Of a stretch of 9,332 bases of DNA, positions 1 through 4,865 are shown piece by piece. Under the pieces are notes generated by a model. The model had not been told where the DNA came from. It saw only the letters and a list, made by a program, of their open reading frames with translations, and did no database searches. Made by a program: the position numbers and the translations under genes. The first letter of the stretch is position 1, and each line of letters starts with the position of its first letter. Origin of the DNA: GCA-2686765 sp036012725 (GTDB taxonomy: Bacteria > Pseudomonadota > Alphaproteobacteria > Rhodospirillales > 2-02-FULL-58-16); the NCBI GenBank assembly GCA_036012725.1, contig DASCPW010000115.1:1-9332 (forward strand), given 5' to 3'.

Positions 1-596
1 GTATCGGCAAGCTTGACTTGCATGAACTGATCCAGCCGCGGTATTTCCGGGGCCTCGTCCCCGTTCGCCATCCTGATGGCCCCGGCCGGACAGGCGGCGG
101 CGCAAATCCCGCAACCCCGGCATTGCTGCTCTTCGATCACCGCCACGCCCGAGATGCTGCCGACCCCGGCGAGTTCGGTATCGATCCGTGGCACCTCAAA
201 GGGGCATATCCTCACGCAGGTCAGGCATCCCACGCAGAGAGAGGAATTGACGATGGCGACGGCGGTATCGGACAGGGATTCCGTTCCCGGCGGCGGCAGA
301 TCGAGGATGAGCTCCGGGGTTTTCGAGCGGGAAATGCAAACTGTCAGGTATTGGGATTGCTCCTCGCCGCTGAGGATAATGTCTTTGTGGTCCGGTTCGC
401 CTTGCAGAAAACGAACTTTGCAGGCGCCGCAGAGGCCGTTCGCGCAGGATCTTTCCACATAGTATCCGCTATCTTCCAGCGCTTGGAGAATGGACTTGTC
501 CTCGGGGACTTCGACAATGTCACCGGTGCTGGCGATCTTTACCTGAAAGGACGGCGATCCGTTGGCGGAACTTTCGGTTTCGTTCGTGCTATCCAT
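1..596 (-). CDS. Multi-cluster iron-sulfur protein, [2Fe-2S] plus 2x[4Fe-4S] ferredoxin domains (C-terminus outside the window)
   Basis: The minus-strand reading frame opens at ATG 596 and is still open at base 1, so 198 complete codons are visible and the C-terminus is missing. Residues about 16-100 form a plant/VanB-type [2Fe-2S] ferredoxin domain with ligands C51, C56, C59 and C87 (RSCANGLCGACK, then TVC). After a short linker come two bacterial [4Fe-4S] motifs: C121, C124, C127, C131 (CVGCLTCVRICP) and C159, C162, C165, C169 (CRGCGICAAACP). There is no signal peptide, so it is probably a cytoplasmic electron carrier or the N-terminal electron-entry module of a larger oxidoreductase. A TGA lies in frame seven codons before the ATG, with no alternative start between, which fixes the start; the Shine-Dalgarno is weak. 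The [4Fe-4S] part resembles ferredoxin domains of HdrA-type proteins, but a specific enzyme cannot be named from this fragment. It appears to be its own transcription unit. Confidence 0.88.
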   Translation of the reverse strand, partial: MDSTNETESSANGSPSFQVKIASTGDIVEVPEDKSILQALEDSGYYVERSCANGLCGACKVRFLQGEPDHKDIILSGEEQSQYLTVCISRSKTPELILDLPPPGTESLSDTAVAIVNSSLCVGCLTCVRICPFEVPRIDTELAGVGSISGVAVIEEQQCRGCGICAAACPAGAIRMANGDEAPEIPRLDQFMQVKLAD

Positions 597-970
597 GCCG
601 TTGGATCCGTGGTGAAATCAAGGCTGGGTGAATAATGGATTTAGCAGGTAAAAACATAGTCCCATGACGCCATTTCGGCGACGGCGGCGCCTGCCAGCGA
701 AGCGGCAACACCTCTACAACTAAAATGGAATCATTACAACATACCAATTTTTGAATGGCCCCATAAAACGCCAACAGGGATTTTAAAAGCCGGGTTTCGG
801 CGCCCCCGCGCCCCGCGCCAAAGGCCGTCCCGAGAGCGTCGTCATGCGCAAAAGCTCATCATCCTTGCCAACGCCCTTATGGGGGAGATCGGTCATGGCC
901 GGAATAAAGTCTTGCTTACAATGGATAGGCTCGGGGAAAGGCGGGAAAATCATTTTGACGGGGCAACCGG
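597..970. other. Gene-poor intergenic stretch upstream of the iron-sulfur gene
   Basis: No convincing gene is seen in these 374 bp. The part near 597-780 must carry the promoter of the iron-sulfur gene on the minus strand. A weak candidate pairs TTGGTA with TTTAGT at 17 bp, matching only about four of six bases in each box. A minus-strand open frame at 783-896 would encode a 37-residue peptide ending GAGAPKPGF. It has fairly high third-position GC but no Shine-Dalgarno and no recognised family, so it is not called a gene. Short GC-rich dyads near 785-830 lack a clear T tract on either strand. Confidence 0.5.
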
Positions 971-1282
971 CTACATGCCTAGTCCGGGTGTCTTGGTCGG
1001 CACCTTGACCCAATTCTTGCCAGACGCGACGAGACATGAATAGCCGCTCGGCTGGGTCGAGAGGATGGTCCAGGAGCCCTTGGCCGATGTCGAAACCTCG
1101 ATCAAAGTGCCGTTGCGAGCGAGGCCCATGGGGGTGAGTTTTTCCGAAAACTTCCCTTCCAGACCCTGGATGACTTTAGCGCGGTCGTGGCAATCTCTCA
1201 GGATGGCCGTTTGTGCCTTGGCGCCCAGGGCGTACCCACCGATACAAAGGACGGTTAGGATCGCGGCAACAAAGGTTTTCAT
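971..1282 (-). CDS. Small secreted hypothetical protein with two cysteines
   Basis: This encodes 103 residues. The N-terminus MKTFVAAILTVLCIGGYALG followed by AKA-QT looks like a Sec signal peptide cleaved after about residue 23, giving a mature periplasmic or secreted protein of about 80 residues. Two cysteines remain in the mature part, C31 and C83, and could form a disulfide. The core GSWTILSTQPSGYSCLVASG resembles small uncharacterised exported proteins of Alphaproteobacteria, whose function is not known to me. The start at 1282 is chosen over the longer open frame to 1387 because AAAGGAG (1290-1296) sits 7 bp before this ATG and the signal peptide begins exactly here. The gene stands alone, with a CRP-like palindrome about 140 bp upstream. 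Confidence 0.78.
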   Translation of the reverse strand: MKTFVAAILTVLCIGGYALGAKAQTAILRDCHDRAKVIQGLEGKFSEKLTPMGLARNGTLIEVSTSAKGSWTILSTQPSGYSCLVASGKNWVKVPTKTPGLGM

Positions 1283-1421
1283 GGCGAAACTCCTTTCACG
1301 GAAATGCTTTCTTGTCCCGCGAAAAAAGACATCCCCCCCTTTTTGGGGAAACGCGGCGTCCGGCGAAAGCCGGCCGCACGGCTTCAATTCTTGAGTCTAG
1401 CGCAAACGCCGGGAAGGGGCA

Positions 1422-1439
1422 CTGTGACGACCGTCACAG
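1422..1439. promoter_or_regulatory. CRP/FNR-superfamily-like palindromic operator
   Basis: The sequence is CTGTGACG-AC-CGTCACAG, a perfect 8-bp inverted repeat with a 2-bp centre. It contains TGTGA-N6-TCACA, the arrangement of the classical CRP consensus. Its centre (1430.5) lies about 43 bp upstream of the start point predicted from a weak -10 box TAGACT (1399 to 1394, minus strand), for which no good -35 box is visible. That is the geometry of class II activation, and the only gene in position is the small secreted protein. The palindrome is seen directly; the regulator identity and the activation mode are inferred. Confidence 0.5.
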
Positions 1440-1497
1440 ATATGGCGTTTCCGGCTCGCATGCGTTGATCTGAAATGCTCTATTTATTTGTTTTAAA

Positions 1498-1542
1498 TGC
1501 AAATATGTCGTCGCGGATGAATCCATCCGTCCGGCATTTGCA
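1498..1542. repeat. Nested inverted repeat
   Basis: An outer pair of 7-bp arms, TGCAAAT (1498-1504) and ATTTGCA (1536-1542), encloses a perfect 6-bp hairpin CGGATG-AATC-CATCCG (1514-1529). It lies about 55 bp downstream of the mlaC-like stop codon on the minus strand. No T tract follows directly, so it is not a typical intrinsic terminator, although the DNA beyond it on the minus strand is AT-rich. The role is unknown; it could form mRNA 3' end structure or bind a protein. Confidence 0.35.
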
Positions 1543-1596
1543 CTAGGTGTGGGAGGCCGGGAAGCCGACCGGTTGCCGGGCTAGTGAATGCCCCGG

Positions 1597-2304
1597 TCAG
1601 GCCGTTCTTTGCTTCAATATTTGGATCAGGCCGTTGATGCCACCTTTTTGGCGCAGAACGGAAGCAAATTCCTTGCGCAACATCAGGGCCATGCTGATGC
1701 CTTCGACGGAAAGGTCAATAATCTGGAATTGGCCTTCATTGGCGCGCAGCCGCCAGTCCGCGCGGATCGGATTGGATCCACTGTTGCGGACGCGGGTACG
1801 CACCAAGATGTCTCTCTTGCCGACCGCTTGCGTGTTGACGATATCGAACTTTTCAACTTTGGCGCCGCCAAGGCGGCTGGAATAGGTTTGAATGATGTAG
1901 TCGGAAAAGATAGTGACATAGGCTTTGCGCTCTTCCGGCTTGGCCGAACGCCAATGGTTGCCGACGGTGAAGCGGGCAATGAGCGGGATGTTGAGGTCGC
2001 GCGCCAGCAAGCCGCCGAAAAATTTGATACGCTGGTCTTGGGACTTGGACGTATCGGTAAGTACCGTGATGACTTCTTTGCTCAGCTTCTCGATATAGAG
2101 GTTGGCGGCGTTCAGTTCATTGCCGCTGCCAGCCGCCGTATCGAAGTTGGTCAGGGCGGCGATATCGCTCTCTTTAATGTTCTGTTCTTGGCCGTCGGGG
2201 GTGAATGATTTGCTGAAGTCCTTCCATGCCTCGGCGCAGCCGCCAAGAGGCAAAGCCGCCAGCGCAAGAATCAACAAAAAATTGGAAAATCCTATTTTTT
2301 GCAT
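1597..2304 (-). CDS. MlaC/Ttg2D-family phospholipid-binding protein with lipoprotein-like signal
   Basis: The 235-residue product matches the MlaC (toluene tolerance Ttg2D, Tol_Tol_Ttg2) family, whose members carry phospholipids across the periplasm between outer and inner membrane complexes. Family-like stretches include the segment ending FFGGLLARDLNIPLIARF, then NHWRSAKPEERKAYVTIFSDY, LVRTRV, WRL and the terminal IIDLSVEGISMALMLRKEFA. The N-terminus is a hydrophobic signal ending LPLGGC with the cysteine at residue 23, followed by alanine. This looks like a lipobox, whereas classical MlaC is a soluble, signal-peptidase-I product. The start is ATG 2304 rather than TTG 2310 because AAAGGGGG lies 6 bp before the ATG and abuts the TTG. 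No mlaA, B, D, E or F gene is within the window, so it is an orphan here. The family call is firm, but the partner transporter is unknown. Confidence 0.85.
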   Translation of the reverse strand: MQKIGFSNFLLILALAALPLGGCAEAWKDFSKSFTPDGQEQNIKESDIAALTNFDTAAGSGNELNAANLYIEKLSKEVITVLTDTSKSQDQRIKFFGGLLARDLNIPLIARFTVGNHWRSAKPEERKAYVTIFSDYIIQTYSSRLGGAKVEKFDIVNTQAVGKRDILVRTRVRNSGSNPIRADWRLRANEGQFQIIDLSVEGISMALMLRKEFASVLRQKGGINGLIQILKQRTA

Positions 2305-2310
2305 TTTCAA

Positions 2311-2318
2311 CCCCCTTT
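2311..2318 (-). promoter_or_regulatory. Ribosome binding site that decides the mlaC-like start
   Basis: On the minus strand AAAGGGGG ends 6 nt before ATG 2304 and directly against the alternative TTG at 2310. Only the ATG has a workable Shine-Dalgarno spacing, which removes two residues from the longest possible open frame. Confidence 0.6.
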
Positions 2319-2450
2319 ACTCGCCTTCGCCTCATATGGATAAGGGCGGATATGGAATACCAATACGTTCAACCCAGATGGCGGCGCGTATAATGCCATG
2401 GCGCTAAGTAAAAAACTAGTACATTCCAAGGTTGCTTAAGATGCAACAGG

Positions 2451-2480
2451 GTAATATTTTCCGCGGGCCGAATAGCTCAA
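2451..2480 (-). promoter_or_regulatory. Weak candidate promoter for the mlaC-like gene
   Basis: TTGAGC (2480 to 2475) and TATTAC (2456 to 2451) are separated by 18 bp on the minus strand, each matching four of six sigma-70 consensus bases. The transcript would have a leader of about 140 nt containing a GTTGC-N7-GCAAC dyad (2431-2447). The rest of the intergenic region 2305-2601 shows no gene. The call is tentative. Confidence 0.22.
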
Positions 2481-2485
2481 AATAG

Positions 2486-2502
2486 TCAAGGGTTTTCCTT
2501 GA
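2486..2502 (-). terminator. Candidate weak hairpin terminator downstream of the ArsP-like operon
   Basis: TCAAGG-GTTTT-CCTTGA is a perfect 6-bp inverted repeat with a 5-nt loop, about 100 bp past the permease stop codon. On the minus strand it is followed by CTATTTT, a short, interrupted T tract. The stem has only two G-C pairs on each side of the loop plus one other, so termination would be weak. It may instead belong to the promoter region of the mlaC-like gene. Confidence 0.3.
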
Positions 2503-2601
2503 ATATGGTGACGTAAAGGGTCGTGTTCATGAGTATATGCCGTGGAATTCAAGCTACTCGGCGGCCAGTGTTGCGGCGGATGATGGCCAACCGGGAGAGG
2601 G

Positions 2602-3639
2602 CTAGGCAATGGCCTGGAAGATGGTTCCGATGATGATCGCACCGACAATGCCGCAGCCGAGATAGGCGGCGAAAATCGGGCGCTTTACGAGCGACCAGAC
2701 GGCGGCCATGGCCGGGATTGAGCTGACCGCGCCGGCGACCATGAAAGCCATCGCCGCGCCGGTGCTCATGCCCTGCTCCATCAGGCCGGCGACCAGCAGC
2801 GGCGCGGCGTAGCTGTTGAGGTAGGCCGGCGCGCCAACCAGGGCGCCGGTTACGATGGGTAGCAGGCCCTCGCCGCCAACCGCCGCGCTGATGAGGTTGG
2901 TCGGGACATAATGGACCAAGAGTGCCTCCAGCAAATAGGCGAAGCTCAGCCATTTAAGCAAAAACAGGCCATTGGCGCTGGCTTGGGAAACGAAGGTTCG
3001 CCGCCGCTCCGTTTCGGTCCAGAATGTCCAGTTGGGCTGGCCTGAAAATGCCGAGGCGGCGCAGCAGCCGCCGCCAGCGGCCGAATCCGGGCGTAGTGGG
3101 TTTGCGAAGATGCCCTGCTGAGTCATGCCGCGGACAAGGAAGCCGCCCATGAGGCCAAGGGCCACCGCCGCGACCGCCTTGCCGATGGCGAATTTCCAAC
3201 CGAGCGCGCTGGCGGTGATTAGCAATGTCGGTGGGTCGATCAATGGCGAGGACAACCAAAAGGCCATCACCGCGGATAGCGGCGCGCCGACGGCGAGCAG
3301 GCCGACGATAAACGGTATCACCTCGCAGGAACAGAAGGGCGCCAAGCCGCCAAACAGGGAGGCGAGGATGATCATCCGTATCTCGCGGCCCTCGAAGGCA
3401 CTGGCGACCACGGTCTCGGCTCCGCTGGCCTTGAGGTAACCGATCATCATGACGGCAACGACGATATAGGGAAATGTTTCCGCCAGCGCCGTTGCCGCGG
3501 TTTCCAGAAACGCTCCAATATTGTCCGGGTCGAGAGCGATCACGGCGAGCGGGATCAGGGCGGCCAAGACCCAAGCGGAAAACGCCCGATCGAAACCGTG
3601 CCACAAAATCTTGAAACTTTTCAGTGCGATTTCCGTCAT
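2602..3639 (-). CDS. ArsP/DUF318-family permease (candidate organoarsenical or metal efflux)
   Basis: The 345-residue polytopic membrane protein has roughly eight or more hydrophobic segments. The hallmark of the ArsP_1 permease family (PF03773; YraQ/SO_0444-like) is clear: GGLAPFCSCEVIPFIVGLLA with C103 and C105, followed by FWLSSPLIDPPTLLITASAL. The second half repeats the theme with GALVGAPAYLNSYAAPLL. A hydrophilic loop near residues 180-215 carries a Cys-Cys pair at 192-193, as in the Cu/Zn-type subgroup. Characterised ArsP proteins export trivalent organoarsenicals, and others in the family are linked to copper or zinc; the substrate here is inferred only. The gene starts 9 bp after the transglutaminase-like gene, with a purine-rich Shine-Dalgarno (AGGGGCGGG) in between, and is the last gene of the ArsR-controlled operon. 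Upstream in-frame extension is not needed. Confidence 0.85.
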   Translation of the reverse strand: MTEIALKSFKILWHGFDRAFSAWVLAALIPLAVIALDPDNIGAFLETAATALAETFPYIVVAVMMIGYLKASGAETVVASAFEGREIRMIILASLFGGLAPFCSCEVIPFIVGLLAVGAPLSAVMAFWLSSPLIDPPTLLITASALGWKFAIGKAVAAVALGLMGGFLVRGMTQQGIFANPLRPDSAAGGGCCAASAFSGQPNWTFWTETERRRTFVSQASANGLFLLKWLSFAYLLEALLVHYVPTNLISAAVGGEGLLPIVTGALVGAPAYLNSYAAPLLVAGLMEQGMSTGAAMAFMVAGAVSSIPAMAAVWSLVKRPIFAAYLGCGIVGAIIIGTIFQAIA

Positions 3640-3648
3640 CGCCCGCCC

Positions 3649-4476
3649 CTACTCGGATACCCCGACATGGATTTTGGGTTCCACCACGCGAGCCCCCGGC
3701 AGCACCCAGACGGGCCTCGAGAAGTGGCCGATTTGCACTTGGCCATTTTCTGTATTGAACTGAATTTCGCAACCACGGCTCATGGCGATCCTGTGCCCGC
3801 CGGCGGGGTTGAATCCGGGCGCCAGCTTTTTGATGTCCCATCTCAGGTGGTGCGCCAGATCCCAGAAAATGAGTTCGCCCTCGGTTTCAAAGGCAAGCCA
3901 ACAATGCATGTCATCTGTTTTCATCTTTTGCGGAGGGAACCAGTATCCGGCGATGTACTGGCCGCGTAAGCCGAGACTAAGCGCGGCGGTAAGAAGAAAG
4001 GCATTGATGTCGATACAGCTTCCCTTGGTGGTGCCACAAAGCGCCGGAATATTTTCATGTCCTTCGTAAAACAGATCCCCGATAAGTTCGTAGCTGAAGA
4101 CTCCGGCCGCGTACTCCATGAGGGCGCGGAGTTTGGCATTTACGGAGTCCGCATGGGCGGTGATTTCGCGCGCCAGTACCATAAGCGATCCATCCGCCTG
4201 GGTGAGGGGGTTTTGCTGGACCCGCCACACCGACGGCGGCACGGGCTCGTCGCGTTCGGCGATATGATAGGTAATCGTCGTCGGCGCCCCATTGGCGGCT
4301 CCGGCGGCATAGGCGCGCTGCTCCGAATTGACGGCTGTCAACTCCGCGGGGTCCCCGGCGGCGTTCGTCTCAACGCTTAGGAAAATCTGCCCCCAATGGT
4401 CGAACGGCCGGGGAAAAAGCAGGATTGCGTCATCACTGGGCGCCGGCTCCTCAACAATGATCTCTAGCCGCTTCAT
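3649..4476 (-). CDS. Transglutaminase-like cysteine hydrolase or transferase in an ArsR operon
   Basis: The 275-residue product belongs to the transglutaminase-like superfamily (Transglut_core type). The catalytic triad is intact and correctly ordered: C154 in KGSCIDINAFLLTAAL, H191 in DDMHCWLAF and D206 in LIFWDLAHH. Residues 1-110 form a beta-rich N-terminal region as in bacterial transglutaminase-family proteins. No signal peptide or membrane segment is seen, so it should act in the cytoplasm on an unknown amide, peptide or thiol substrate. The start at 4476 is chosen because its ATG overlaps the TGA of the arsR-like gene (ATGA), which implies translational coupling. The open frame continues upstream to 4515, but that part lies inside arsR. 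Its placement between an ArsR repressor and an ArsP-type permease suggests a role in the same stress response. That role is inference; I know of no defined function for this combination. Confidence 0.85.
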   Translation of the reverse strand: MKRLEIIVEEPAPSDDAILLFPRPFDHWGQIFLSVETNAAGDPAELTAVNSEQRAYAAGAANGAPTTITYHIAERDEPVPPSVWRVQQNPLTQADGSLMVLAREITAHADSVNAKLRALMEYAAGVFSYELIGDLFYEGHENIPALCGTTKGSCIDINAFLLTAALSLGLRGQYIAGYWFPPQKMKTDDMHCWLAFETEGELIFWDLAHHLRWDIKKLAPGFNPAGGHRIAMSRGCEIQFNTENGQVQIGHFSRPVWVLPGARVVEPKIHVGVSE

Positions 4477-4793
4477 GCGGTGCGCTTCTTTGCGGTCTCG
4501 GCGTCCATGCAGCATTCCTCCAGTAAAAAACCGGCAAGTTCCTCGATATGCTCGAACCTGGCCCGATTGATCACGGCGCGGCCTAATTTCTCCTGCTCGA
4601 TCAAACCCGCCGCCGCCAAGGATCTGAGGTGATGGGCAAGCGTCGACGCGGGGACCTGGAGGAGTTCCTGAATTTGCCCCACCGCCAGGCCGTCATCTCC
4701 GGCTCGAACCAGCGCCATAAGGACTTCGAGGCGGGGCTCCGAACCGGCGGCGCCGAACCCCCGTGCCGCCTCTTTCAATTTCAGTGACATCAT
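4473..4793 (-). CDS. ArsR/SmtB-family metalloregulatory repressor with C-terminal Cys-Cys site
   Basis: The 106-residue winged-helix protein has the family recognition helix region VPASTLAHHLRSLAAAGLI at residues 47-65, followed by the wing QEKLGRAVINRA. The canonical alpha-3 metal motif ELCVCDL is replaced by GLAVGQIQEL, without cysteines. A vicinal pair C94-C95 lies at the C-terminal helix (LLEECCMDAE). This resembles ArsR proteins that bind As(III) through C-terminal cysteines, as in Acidithiobacillus ferrooxidans ArsR; whether a third ligand exists is unclear, since no further cysteine follows. Two consecutive ATGs (4793 and 4790) are possible starts and no strong Shine-Dalgarno precedes them. 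It is the first gene of the operon with the transglutaminase-like and ArsP-like genes, and probably represses its own promoter through the inverted repeat at 4811-4840. Confidence 0.9.
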   Translation of the reverse strand: MMSLKLKEAARGFGAAGSEPRLEVLMALVRAGDDGLAVGQIQELLQVPASTLAHHLRSLAAAGLIEQEKLGRAVINRARFEHIEELAGFLLEECCMDAETAKKRTA

Positions 4794-4805
4794 GTCAAAG
4801 ATAAG

Positions 4806-4850
4806 ATTATACTATATAACTAGGCTAGTAGTTGTATAGTTATATGTCAA
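4806..4850 (-). promoter_or_regulatory. Promoter region of the arsR operon
   Basis: On the minus strand a perfect -35 hexamer TTGACA (4850 to 4845) and a perfect -10 hexamer TATAAT (4811 to 4806) flank the operator, but they are 33 bp apart. Each must therefore pair with a weaker partner: TTGACA with TAGCCT (4827 to 4822) at 17 bp, or CAACTA (4834 to 4829) with TATAAT at 17 bp. The second choice predicts transcription starting about 6 nt before ATG 4793, a nearly leaderless message, which agrees with the lack of a Shine-Dalgarno. The first predicts a leader of about 22 nt. Confidence 0.6.
4811..4840. promoter_or_regulatory. 12-6-12 inverted-repeat operator for the ArsR-like repressor
   Basis: ACTATATAACTA (4811-4822) and TAGTTGTATAGT (4829-4840) are inverted repeats matching at 11 of 12 positions around the centre GGCTAG. 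The AT-rich, imperfect 12-bp arms 18 bp upstream of the arsR-like start are what ArsR/SmtB operators look like. It overlaps the predicted promoter, so binding would block polymerase. The repeat is seen directly and its repressor is inferred from adjacency. Confidence 0.75.
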
Positions 4851-4865
4851 GCCTTCATATGCGGC

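Larger units (their letters stand above)
1283..1596. other. Regulatory intergenic region between the mlaC-like gene and the small secreted gene
   Basis: This 314-bp stretch holds no gene on either strand that I would defend. From the small gene outward it contains a strong Shine-Dalgarno (1290-1296), a possible 17-codon upstream ORF (1279-1332, minus), a CCGGC-GAAA-GCCGG dyad at 1360-1373, a candidate -10 box TAGACT (1399 to 1394, minus), a CRP-like palindrome (1422-1439), an AT-rich patch (about 1475-1505) and a nested inverted repeat (1498-1542). An inverted repeat GACCGG/CCGGTC (1567-1572 and 1593-1598) overlaps the stop codon of the mlaC-like gene; without a T tract it is at best a weak terminator. 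Confidence 0.5.

Noticed and set aside
18..635. Plus-strand open frame of 205 codons
   Set aside because: It is antisense to the iron-sulfur gene, whose three cysteine ligand sets are unmistakable; the plus-strand translation shows no family pattern.
783..1037. Minus-strand open frame of 84 codons, including a 37-residue end part from 896
   Set aside because: The upstream half overlaps the secreted-protein gene in another frame, there is no Shine-Dalgarno at 1037 or 896, and no family is recognised.
2436..2648. Minus-strand open frame of 70 codons
   Set aside because: It overlaps the end of the permease, is proline- and serine-rich and has no Shine-Dalgarno or recognisable motif.
2954..3841. 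Minus-strand open frame of 295 codons
   Set aside because: It is arginine- and glycine-rich and lies in a different frame over the permease and transglutaminase-like genes, both of which have clear family motifs.
4477..4515. N-terminal extension of the transglutaminase-like protein
   Set aside because: It lies within the arsR-like coding region, whereas ATG 4476 gives the ATGA overlap typical of coupled genes.
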